DNA from: JBBRSL01 sp038245435
GTDB lineage: Bacteria > Patescibacteriota > Saccharimonadia > Saccharimonadales > CAIOMD01
Assembly: GCA_038245435.1 (NCBI GenBank)
Contig: JBBRSL010000033.1
Span: 1 to 9,158 of the forward strand
Direction: 5' to 3'
Length of the DNA stretch: 9,158 nucleotides
Shown here: positions 1-4,264 of the stretch, piece by piece
Layout: every line of letters starts with the position of its first letter
Position numbering within the stretch: position 1 is the first letter of the stretch
Made by a program: the position numbers and the translations under genes
Notes under the pieces: model-generated
Databases searched by the model: none
What the model was told of the DNA's origin: nothing
What the model saw: only the letters and a program-made list of their open reading frames with translations

Positions 1-279
1 ATAATCATAGCCGCGTGGCGTCATAAGCAGTACTTTTGCGTTTGGAGAGTTCTTTTTGCACTGCGCAACCGCTGCAAAAAGCGGCTCAGGTTTTAAAAGC
101 ATACCGTCACCGCCACCGTACGGTGTATCGTCAACCGTTCGCCGTGGCCCTAAACCAAATTGCCGTAGGTCTATCGTTTCAAACGTTACTTTATCGGCAT
201 TTTGGGCTTTCCACATCATGCTACTTCCAAACACACCAGTAAACATTTCAGGGAATAGTGTAATTACTTGTATCTTCAT
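1..279 (-). CDS. trmD: tRNA (guanine37-N1)-methyltransferase TrmD, N-terminal 93 residues (cut by window edge)
   Basis: The enzyme transfers a methyl group from S-adenosylmethionine to G37 of tRNAs that read CNN/CGG-type codons, which prevents +1 frameshifting. Translation of the minus strand from the ATG at 277-279 gives MKIQVITLFPEMF, the typical TrmD start, then FGLGPRRTVDDTPYGGGDGM at about residues 48-67. That second stretch is the family hallmark (RxTVDDxPYGGGxGM). The window ends at residue 93, just after LLMTPRG, which corresponds to the LSPQG strand leading into the knotted SAM site, so the catalytic C-terminal part lies outside. No Shine-Dalgarno precedes the ATG. A TATACT hexamer ends 10 nt upstream, so the mRNA may start almost at the start codon. 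The gene lies downstream of khpA on the same strand, but a terminator and a new promoter separate the two. The usual partner rimM is not between them. It is absent from the ORF track because it is incomplete at the window edge, but the identification is very secure. Confidence 0.97.
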   Translation of the reverse strand, partial: MKIQVITLFPEMFTGVFGSSMMWKAQNADKVTFETIDLRQFGLGPRRTVDDTPYGGGDGMLLKPEPLFAAVAQCKKNSPNAKVLLMTPRGYDY

Positions 280-289
280 ATCTGTAAAT

Positions 290-295
290 AGTATA
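290..295 (-). promoter_or_regulatory. -10 hexamer of the predicted trmD promoter
   Basis: TATACT reads on the minus strand from 295 to 290, with 10 nt between it and the trmD ATG. A start point 6-8 nt downstream would leave a leader of only about 2-4 nt. No recognisable -35 lies at the right spacing, because that position falls inside the terminator hairpin. The same TATACT follows the rpsP terminator in front of khpA, which supports it being a real element. Confidence 0.5.
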
Positions 296-299
296 CCTG

Positions 300-335
300 A
301 AAAACGAAAATACCCCGGTAAACGGGGTATTTTCG
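300..335 (-). terminator. Rho-independent terminator upstream of trmD
   Basis: The stem is a perfect 13-bp inverted repeat, arms 305-317 and 323-335, with a 5-nt loop (318-322) and a GC core of CCCCG/CGGGG. On the minus strand it is followed by five T residues (304 to 300). The T-run sits on the minus-strand downstream side, so this direction is preferred. It would end transcripts arriving from khpA or from the candidate small RNA before trmD is reached. Confidence 0.85.
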
Positions 336-436
336 ACTCATAGTGCTCTCCCTCGGGCAAAAGCCTTTGGGCTCGCACGAGCAGCTATGAATATTTTGGG
401 ATTTGAAGGTTTTAGACAAGTCGTTTATGCCGACTT
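300..436 (-). ncRNA. Candidate structured small RNA or attenuator leader between khpA and trmD
   Basis: The khpA-trmD gap holds no reading frame of note but has a complete transcription-unit layout on the minus strand. A TATAAT box (448-443) predicts a start near 436. Three hairpins follow. The first has 6-bp arms at 431-436 and 418-423 with a 7-nt loop. The second has an 11-bp stem, arms 379-390 and 338-348, with one bulged base at 384. The third is the 13-bp terminator stem (305-335) plus a T-run. The product would be about 135 nt. It does not match the SRP RNA, tmRNA, tRNA or RNase P motifs I know. It could be an independent sRNA or a conditional attenuator upstream of trmD. A short AGTCG at 338-334, at the foot of the terminator, could also pair with the 3' arm of the first hairpin (423-419), giving an alternative fold. 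The function is unknown and the call is an inference from structure. Confidence 0.5.
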
Positions 437-442
437 ACTAGA

Positions 443-472
443 ATTATACGTCTAGGTCGTCGAGCTCTTCAA
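443..472 (-). promoter_or_regulatory. Predicted sigma70-type promoter for the candidate small RNA
   Basis: On the minus strand, TTGAAG (472-467, 4/6 to consensus), an 18-nt spacer and a perfect TATAAT (448-443) overlap the khpA stop codon. The predicted start near 436 coincides with the first base of the 5' hairpin. This fit is why I read the downstream region as its own transcription unit. Confidence 0.5.
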
Positions 473-836
473 GTTCTTTTCGGGTGTTACTTACAACACT
501 ACTTTCTTCATGGGTATCCTCATCAGCAACTTTGCTACTTGTCGTTGTCGCGCCATCATCATCACTGTGATTCTGCCGTGGACCCTGCACGCCGTTATCA
601 ATGATCTTTAAGTTATAACGGGCTTCGTTCTTAGTACCGAGTGCACGTAGCAAGCTTCGGATACTCTGTGCCGTTGCACCGCGCTTGCCAATAACACGAC
701 CTAAATCTTCTGGATCAACGGTCAGTTCTAGCAAAACACCTTTATCGTCAACCGAACGTTCGATGCTTACTGCGTCTGGGTTGCCTACAAGTGACTTTAC
801 GATATATTCTACAAATTGTTGGTCAATACTGGACAT
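444..836 (-). CDS. khpA: KH-domain RNA-binding protein (KhpA family) with an acidic C-terminal tail
   Basis: A small cytoplasmic RNA chaperone of the KhpA/YlqC family. In Firmicutes the family works with KhpB (Jag/EloR) in RNA binding and cell-envelope control. Residues 1-80 form a single type-II-like KH fold: helix IDQQFVEYIVKSLVG, strand VLLELTV, then DLGRVIGKRG with the GxxG loop at residues 50-53, then a helix with TAQSIRSLL. The family is usually about 75-80 residues. Here another 50 follow, low in complexity and rich in Asp, Glu, Ser and Thr, ending ELEELDDLDV. The gene sits between rpsP and trmD, the conserved place of khpA in many bacteria. The ATG at 834-836 is preceded by AAGGGAG (847-841) at a rather short 4-nt spacing. 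It has its own TATACT box right after the rpsP terminator. The identity is secure; the tail's function is unknown. Confidence 0.93.
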   Translation of the reverse strand: MSSIDQQFVEYIVKSLVGNPDAVSIERSVDDKGVLLELTVDPEDLGRVIGKRGATAQSIRSLLRALGTKNEARYNLKIIDNGVQGPRQNHSDDDGATTTSSKVADEDTHEESSVVSNTRKELEELDDLDV

Positions 837-840
837 ACTA

Positions 841-874
841 CTCCCTTACTTAGATAGGTACATGCACTAGTATA
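841..874 (-). promoter_or_regulatory. khpA promoter -10 and Shine-Dalgarno
   Basis: TATACT lies at 874-869 on the minus strand, directly after the T-run of the rpsP terminator. A start near 862 would give a leader of about 26 nt containing AAGGGAG (847-841). No good -35 is visible because its place is taken by the terminator stem. In contrast with trmD, this transcript carries a ribosome binding site. Confidence 0.5.
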
Positions 875-875
875 C

Positions 876-908
876 AAAAAAACCCGGAGTAAGTCCTCCG
901 GGTTTTTT
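876..908 (-). terminator. Rho-independent terminator after rpsP
   Basis: A perfect stem (arms 877-889 and 896-908) has the GC core CCCGGAG/CTCCGGG and a 6-nt loop. On the minus strand it ends in seven T residues (882-876). It begins 18 nt after the rpsP stop codon and separates rpsP from khpA. The A-run/T-run symmetry means it could also act on plus-strand transcripts. Confidence 0.93.
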
Positions 909-925
909 GGTAAGTACGAAAACTA

Positions 926-1357
926 TTAGGCTTCGGTTGGTGCTTCAGTAGGTTCTTCGGCAGCTGCTTCTACTGCCGCAACTTCTTCAACGACTGCTTC
1001 GGTTTCAGCAATTTCTTCTGCAACTACTTCGACAGCTTCTTCTTTTGGTTGATTCTTACGTAGTTTATCAGCGTTACGAACAGTACGTTCTTTAGTGGAG
1101 CGTACAGTTACCCAAGATGGCATTTTAACGCCTTCTTTTTGCAACAATGCAGCAACACGCTCTGATGGCTGTGCCCCATTGCTTAGGTAAACAGCTGCTT
1201 TTTCAGTATCGAGCTTAGCTTCTTTAGTGTGAGGATTGTAGCTACCCAAAGAGGCTACAATATTACCGCTACTTGGTGTGCGGCGTGAGTCTTGGACTAC
1301 CATACGGAACTGGGCGTGACCTTTACGGCCGGTACGTTGCATTCGAATCGCGAGCAT
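926..1357 (-). CDS. rpsP: 30S ribosomal protein S16 with a Glu/Ala-rich C-terminal extension
   Basis: S16 is a primary assembly protein of the 30S body. Residues 1-80 follow the family pattern: LAIRMQRTGRK at the N terminus, FRMVVQDSR (17-25), SLGSYNP (36-42), then SERVAALLQKEG (65-76). The bacterial protein is usually about 80-90 residues. This one is 143, with a basic linker (residues 86-105) followed by a tail of about 39 residues made of Glu, Ala, Val, Thr and Pro, with 14 Glu and only one Lys. The start is fixed by homology, since S16 begins right at this Met. No Shine-Dalgarno lies at normal distance; the nearest purine run (about 1376-1384) is roughly 20 nt away. The gene has its own near-consensus promoter (1410-1438) after rnc and a strong terminator, so it is a monocistronic unit. 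Confidence 0.97.
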   Translation of the reverse strand: MLAIRMQRTGRKGHAQFRMVVQDSRRTPSSGNIVASLGSYNPHTKEAKLDTEKAAVYLSNGAQPSERVAALLQKEGVKMPSWVTVRSTKERTVRNADKLRKNQPKEEAVEVVAEEIAETEAVVEEVAAVEAAAEEPTEAPTEA

Positions 1358-1409
1358 AGAAATTAACTAGAAATCTTTCCCTTAACTTTTTATTGACATC
1401 TAAGGAGTA

Positions 1410-1438
1410 ATTTTAGCCGAAATCGGCCAAATTGTCAA
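1410..1438 (-). promoter_or_regulatory. rpsP promoter with an inverted repeat in the spacer
   Basis: The minus strand shows a perfect TTGACA (1438-1433), a 17-nt spacer and TAAAAT (1415-1410), a textbook sigma70-type promoter. A start near 1403 gives a leader of about 45 nt. The spacer ends in an inverted repeat, GCCGA-AA-TCGGC (1416-1427), that abuts the -10. It is placed where a repressor could block polymerase, but no regulator is known for it. Confidence 0.85.
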
Positions 1439-1454
1439 ACCCTTTACGAAGTTT

Positions 1455-2153
1455 CTAACTCTTTATATATGTAGCAAGTGCTGCTTCGGCGGCTTTTTGC
1501 TGTGCAATTTGCTTTGACGGGCCCTTGCCGCTGCCCTTAAGGACCGTATCTACGAACACGCCAACCATAAATATCTTTTCGTGGTCTGGGCCTTCTTCGC
1601 TCAGTACCTTGTACTGTGGAGTCACACCGTCAGCGCTCTGGGCAAGTTCCTGTAAACGTGATTTAGCATCGAGCCATGAACCAGTTTCAAGAATATCCTG
1701 GAACGTTACAATCAGGTTTTTGGTGATAAATTCTTTGGCGACGTCATAGCCTTTATCAAGATATACTGCCCCAATAACAGATTCAAAACAGTTAGCCAGT
1801 ATTTGCTCACGGGCACGATCACTGCCACGCTTCTCACCACGTGATAAACGGAGGTATTCATTAAAGCCAAGTCGTTCGCCGGCAGCACTAATGCTTTCGG
1901 TCCGCACTAAACTACTACGCCAGTTCGTCAAAATGCCTTCTGGCTCGCTGTAGTTGCTATACAAATATTCAGTTACAACGAGTTCTAAGACGGCATCACC
2001 TAAAAATTCGAGTCGTTCATTATGGGCCTTAACAGTCTTTTTATGCTCATTTAGGTATGAACGGTGCGTAAAAGCAGTTACGAGTAGCTCTAGGTCGCCA
2101 AATTCTTGTCCAATAATGATTACGGCGAGTTCTTGATACTTTGCAAAATCCAT
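1455..2153 (-). CDS. rnc: Ribonuclease III
   Basis: A double-strand-specific endoribonuclease that processes the rRNA precursor and other structured RNAs as a homodimer in the cytoplasm. The N-terminal nuclease domain spans residues 1-150 and carries the signature HNERLEFLGDAVL (44-56), with acidic residues E46, E49 and D53. The second active-site helix reads ILANCFESVIGAVYLDKG (118-135). E124 is the conserved metal-binding Glu. N121 stands where E. coli RNase III has Asp114; this substitution occurs in some lineages and does not by itself mean inactivity. A dsRNA-binding domain fills residues 161-232, including GSGKGPSKQIAQQKAAEAAL. At 232 residues the length is normal (E. coli 226). The ATG abuts the TAA of the upstream Nudix gene with no gap, so translation is probably coupled. 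No terminator follows; the rpsP promoter begins 16 nt after the stop. Confidence 0.97.
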   Translation of the reverse strand: MDFAKYQELAVIIIGQEFGDLELLVTAFTHRSYLNEHKKTVKAHNERLEFLGDAVLELVVTEYLYSNYSEPEGILTNWRSSLVRTESISAAGERLGFNEYLRLSRGEKRGSDRAREQILANCFESVIGAVYLDKGYDVAKEFITKNLIVTFQDILETGSWLDAKSRLQELAQSADGVTPQYKVLSEEGPDHEKIFMVGVFVDTVLKGSGKGPSKQIAQQKAAEAALATYIKS

Positions 2154-2648
2154 TTACTTTTCTGTCCTAATTTTCTTAAGCCCTATTAGTATTAATTTAC
2201 CGATGTCGTCATATTCTATCAATTCAATTGCCTTATTGACGGGCTGCCACTCAAGGCTCTTATAAATATCTTCTTTTTGAATCTTGTTGGTATCACCTTT
2301 GGCTTCTACGAGATAAATCTGCGTCGTCATAAGCACCAGGCTATTTTGACGGCGATATCTAAAGCTCGTTTTACCGAGCCAGTTCATAATACGCATTTCT
2401 GTTAGGCCGGTTTCTTCGCCTATTTCTCGCTCGGCAGTTTCTTTAGGGCTTTCGCCTTCTTCGATGTGGCCTTTCGGTATAGACCAGCGGCCCTTCACAT
2501 CTTGCAATAATAGTATTTCGATAGTGCCCTCGGCATTTCGACGCCATACAATACCACCTGCGGTGGTTTCGCGTACGACTTCTGATATGCCAGGGCGACG
2601 GCGATTTAGATAATTTCTAAATCCCTCTATTGGCTTTGGTTTATGCAC
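2154..2648 (-). CDS. Nudix (MutT-like) hydrolase
   Basis: Nudix enzymes hydrolyse a nucleoside diphosphate linked to another moiety, often to clean up damaged or signalling nucleotides. Residues 60-82 give a complete Nudix box (Gx5Ex7REUxEExGU) reading GHIEEGESPK... REIGEETGL, with all the metal-binding Glu residues present. The preceding strand-turn (GRWSIPKG) is also typical. The single Nudix domain covers about residues 25-155, after a short basic N-terminus. The substrate cannot be read from sequence; MutT, diadenosine polyphosphate and RppH-like activities are all possible. The start is GTG (2646-2648), 3 nt after the nusB stop, with only weak purines upstream. No ATG occurs in frame before the Nudix box. 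The stop codon abuts the rnc ATG. The gene sits inside a nusB-rnc operon, which suggests a role linked to RNA metabolism, but that is inference. Confidence 0.93.
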   Translation of the reverse strand: MHKPKPIEGFRNYLNRRRPGISEVVRETTAGGIVWRRNAEGTIEILLLQDVKGRWSIPKGHIEEGESPKETAEREIGEETGLTEMRIMNWLGKTSFRYRRQNSLVLMTTQIYLVEAKGDTNKIQKEDIYKSLEWQPVNKAIELIEYDDIGKLILIGLKKIRTEK

Positions 2649-2651
2649 AAA

Positions 2652-3104
2652 CTATTTCTTCGCTTTCTTCTTCGGTGCACTCTCTATCTGCCGCAGCGCA
2701 GTACCCAGTACACCATTGACGAACTTCGAGGAGTTTTCGCCACCGAAAGCCTTGGCGAGCTCAACCGCTTCGTTGATAACCACTTTTGGTGGCACATCTT
2801 TTTCGTAGGTCAGCTCGTATAAACCAATCCGCAACACAATTCTATCCATGCGCGCAATTTGCGCCAAAGGCCATTCTGGTGCCATAGGTTGCAGGGCTTC
2901 ATCAAGCAAAGCCTGCTTTTCTACGATGCCATCAACCAGCGAACTAATAAAAGACTTGTCTTCGATTGTTTCGCTGTACCGCTCAATGTTGCGAGTAAGT
3001 ACTTCTTGCAAGTCAAAATTAGGGTCACCACACTCAGCACGAAAGTCTTGCTCATACAGAGTCTGCAGAGCTACGATTCTACCTAAGTGTCGGTTAGATG
3101 CCAT
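2652..3104 (-). CDS. nusB: Transcription antitermination factor NusB
   Basis: NusB binds the boxA element of rRNA leaders with S10 (NusE) and keeps RNA polymerase processive through rRNA operons. The all-helical fold is recognisable along its length: RHLGRIVALQTLYEQDF (5-21) at the N terminus. The C-terminal signature runs from ARMDRIVLRIGLYEL (84-98) through PPKVVINEAVELAKAFG (105-121) to SSKFVNGVLG (125-134). At 150 residues it is close to the E. coli length of 139. A Lys-rich tail (KKKAKK) ends it. It lies 50 nt downstream of rpmF and probably shares that promoter. The purine stretch GAGAAAGG just upstream is a weak ribosome binding site partly inside a small hairpin. Next to RNase III it makes a natural rRNA-production module. 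Confidence 0.96.
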   Translation of the reverse strand: MASNRHLGRIVALQTLYEQDFRAECGDPNFDLQEVLTRNIERYSETIEDKSFISSLVDGIVEKQALLDEALQPMAPEWPLAQIARMDRIVLRIGLYELTYEKDVPPKVVINEAVELAKAFGGENSSKFVNGVLGTALRQIESAPKKKAKK

Positions 3105-3122
3105 ATGTTTTGATGTGCCTTT

Positions 3123-3144
3123 CTCTTTATTCTTTTATAAAGAG
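3123..3144 (-). other. Small AU-rich hairpin between rpmF and nusB
   Basis: An 8-bp inverted repeat (3123-3130 and 3137-3144, CTCTTTAT/ATAAAGAG) with a 6-nt loop. On the minus strand there is no T-run after it, so it is not a terminator. Its 3' arm contains part of the purine run in front of nusB, so it could mask or pace nusB translation, or be an RNA-processing site. The evidence is only the pairing. Confidence 0.4.
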
Positions 3145-3154
3145 GAGTGAAGTG

Positions 3155-3304
3155 TTATTTCGCTTCTTTTTTGCCGCTTTCGCGACGCGTGGTATATGCC
3201 TTTACTGGCGATTTTGCGTTTACAGAGCGCGCCAATTTAACCACTAGGTGGCTTCGGCGAGTGCCGGTTCGGCGTGGTGTTGTGCGCTTTTTTGGTTTAC
3301 CCAA
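3155..3304 (-). CDS. rpmF: 50S ribosomal protein L32 (TTG start)
   Basis: This short gene encodes 49 residues on the minus strand: (M)GKPKKRTTPRRTGTRRSHL, followed by a basic stretch ending RRESGKKEAK. L32 is a small, highly basic protein of the large subunit near the peptidyl-transferase region. The N-terminal P-K-K/R pattern and the (R)RRSH/AH motif at residues 15-18 are its hallmark. The four zinc-binding Cys found in some L32 forms are absent, as is common in the Cys-free paralogue. The start is TTG at 3302-3304, decided by AGGAG (3317-3313) at 8 nt; no ATG or GTG in frame fits better. It heads the rpmF-nusB-nudix-rnc operon. Pairing of rpmF with rnc-type genes is seen in many bacteria. 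An opposite-strand frame at 3147-3356 is only its shadow. Confidence 0.9.
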   Translation of the reverse strand: MGKPKKRTTPRRTGTRRSHLVVKLARSVNAKSPVKAYTTRRESGKKEAK

Positions 3305-3312
3305 GGTACAAA

Positions 3313-3317
3313 CTCCT
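3313..3317 (-). promoter_or_regulatory. Shine-Dalgarno that fixes the rpmF TTG start
   Basis: AGGAG on the minus strand (3317-3313) lies 8 nt from the TTG codon. It is the only clear ribosome binding site in the rpmF leader and supports a non-ATG start. Confidence 0.8.
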
Positions 3318-3354
3318 GTTAGTTCTATAGTTAACTCTTTACTAAATCGTAGCT

Positions 3355-3384
3355 AGTATAGCAGATTATGCCCCGATAACTCAA
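3355..3384 (-). promoter_or_regulatory. rpmF operon promoter
   Basis: On the minus strand TTGAGT (3384-3379), an 18-nt spacer and TATACT (3360-3355) predict a start near 3348 and a leader of about 44 nt. It is back-to-back with the plus-strand promoter at 3408-3436. Confidence 0.75.
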
Positions 3385-3392
3385 GAGTGCAT

Positions 3393-3407
3393 CACAATAA
3401 CACAATA
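3393..3407. repeat. Short direct repeat between divergent promoters
   Basis: CACAATA occurs twice (3393-3399 and 3401-3407), 8 nt apart, immediately upstream of the plus-strand -35 and between the two divergent promoters. It could be a regulator site or AT-rich upstream-element sequence. The repeat is plain; the role is unknown. Confidence 0.4.
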
Positions 3408-3436
3408 TTGACAAATTACAGTGCTTATGCTATTAT
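3408..3436 (+). promoter_or_regulatory. Near-consensus promoter for a leaderless mRNA
   Basis: TTGACA (3408-3413), a 17-nt spacer ending in an extended -10 TGC, and TATTAT (3431-3436). It is one of the two strongest promoters in the window. The ATG of the downstream gene is only 6 nt from the -10, so the predicted start point falls on or next to the A of the ATG (3443). Confidence 0.88.
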
Positions 3437-3442
3437 GTATTC

Positions 3443-3871
3443 ATGCACCTAATTGATTCACACCCACTAAATCCTAACGTTGACCTTAACCGTAAAGAAA
3501 AGCTTGGTAAAAGACTTGCGCCCATAGCATTAATGGCAGCGAGCCTTACAATATTTACTGGCTCAAAAATTCATGACAGTTATGTAGACGCTACGACAAC
3601 AGATGTAAATTCAATTACGGCCGTTGCAAACACAACGCCCAACCCTACAATTGGCGGTAAAGATATGTTGCATGTGATGCTTGCATCTGGCAATCCTGCC
3701 GAAGAAACAGCAGCGTCACATGTTGATGCGAGCGAACTTGGTGCAGAAATTTCTGAAGCAGTATTTAATGAAACTGGCGAAAATGCTCGCGAACTATCGG
3801 CAAACTACAAAGTCGCTGTTACAATCGAACCTGATGGTGATATTGCCAACGCAGAAGTAATAAAGCAATAA
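3443..3871 (+). CDS. Unrecognised single-pass membrane protein, first of a pair
   Basis: I do not recognise a family. The 142-residue product has a polar, partly basic N-terminus (NRKEKLGKRL), then one hydrophobic segment at about residues 25-40 (APIALMAASLTIFTG). A Thr/Asn/Ala-rich, mildly acidic soluble part follows, ending in a strand-like KVAVTIEPDGDIANAEVI. The likely topology is N-terminus in the cytoplasm and the bulk outside, as an anchored or signal-anchored protein. The motif GSKIHD (40-45) right after the membrane segment resembles GSLHD in the next gene, which suggests the two are diverged relatives or share a processing or interaction site. No Cys is present. A strong promoter ends 6 nt before the ATG and leaves no room for a Shine-Dalgarno. 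With its neighbour it forms a plus-strand island between minus-strand housekeeping genes. Confidence 0.75.
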   Translation: MHLIDSHPLNPNVDLNRKEKLGKRLAPIALMAASLTIFTGSKIHDSYVDATTTDVNSITAVANTTPNPTIGGKDMLHVMLASGNPAEETAASHVDASELGAEISEAVFNETGENARELSANYKVAVTIEPDGDIANAEVIKQ

Positions 3872-3874
3872 TTA

Positions 3875-3880
3875 GATAAT
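3875..3880 (+). promoter_or_regulatory. Possible internal -10 for the second membrane-protein gene
   Basis: GATAAT (5/6 to TATAAT) ends 9 nt before the ATG at 3890, the same geometry as at the other leaderless genes here. There is no convincing -35, so readthrough from the promoter at 3408-3436 may be the main source. Confidence 0.3.
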
Positions 3881-3889
3881 GCAGCCTAC

Positions 3890-4264
3890 ATGACAGACTA
3901 CAAAGAAGCACACGAATTAGCAGATTTTAGAGGCTGGTTTAATGGACTGAATCGTTTACAGAAAAGTGGAGCTGTTGGTGCTATTGCACTTAGCGCAATA
4001 ATGATTGGCGGAAGCCTCCATGACGGGCTTACACAGACTGTGCGCTACGGTAACGTTGTTTGCTCTGGATCTGATAGCTTTGAAACCAGCGGGCCTGTAA
4101 CTGGCGATGATCTTATGAGTCAGCTCGTCGAAGAAATGAAAATTTCTAGTGATGATAAAGCAGCATTTTCACAAATTATTGCCAATAAAAACAGCATGAC
4201 ACTCATAGCACTGACGACTATCCCAGAAGGTACAACGATTGAAGTACCCAAGCAGTGTAGCTAA
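3890..4264 (+). CDS. Unrecognised single-pass membrane protein, second of a pair
   Basis: A 124-residue protein with a charged cytoplasmic N-terminus (TDYKEAHELADF), a hydrophobic segment at about residues 27-42 (GAVGAIALSAIMIGGS) and an outer domain with two Cys (C58 and C123) that could form a disulfide. GSLHD (41-45) matches the GSKIHD of the previous gene at the same place after the membrane segment. The C-terminal half (GDDLMSQLVEEM..., then IPEGTTIEVP at 111-120) has a faint LysM-like pattern: a start near GD-L and an end near I-P-x-G-x-x-I-x-V-P. This is too weak to call. The ATG lies 18 nt after the upstream stop with no Shine-Dalgarno. Its TAA overlaps the leuS TAG on the opposite strand (CTAA at 4261-4264), so the two transcripts converge with no terminator between them. 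Confidence 0.75.
   Translation: MTDYKEAHELADFRGWFNGLNRLQKSGAVGAIALSAIMIGGSLHDGLTQTVRYGNVVCSGSDSFETSGPVTGDDLMSQLVEEMKISSDDKAAFSQIIANKNSMTLIALTTIPEGTTIEVPKQCS

Noticed and set aside
36..343. Two plus-strand open frames (68 and 95 codons) at the left edge
   Set aside because: They lie antisense to trmD, whose family motifs are unmistakable on the minus strand, and run into the terminator; they have no ribosome binding site or recognisable product.
338..390. tRNA or SRP RNA in the khpA-trmD gap
   Set aside because: The stem-loop lacks a cloverleaf, a CCA-type end, a T-loop and the SRP tetraloop region.
1393..1398. Plus-strand TTGACA as a promoter -35
   Set aside because: No -10-like hexamer lies 15-19 nt downstream on the plus strand and there is no plus-strand gene there.
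1416..1427. Inverted repeat as a terminator for rnc
   Set aside because: The arms are only 5 bp and no T-run follows; it lies between a consensus -35 and -10, so a promoter-linked role is more likely.
3147..3356. Plus-strand frame of 69 codons
   Set aside because: It is the shadow of rpmF on the opposite strand; the L32 motifs and a Shine-Dalgarno support the minus-strand reading.
4100..4250. LysM domain in the second membrane protein
   Set aside because: Only the end pattern (I-P-x-G-x-x-I-x-V-P) and a GD-L start are suggestive; length and core residues fit poorly, so I mention it but do not call it.
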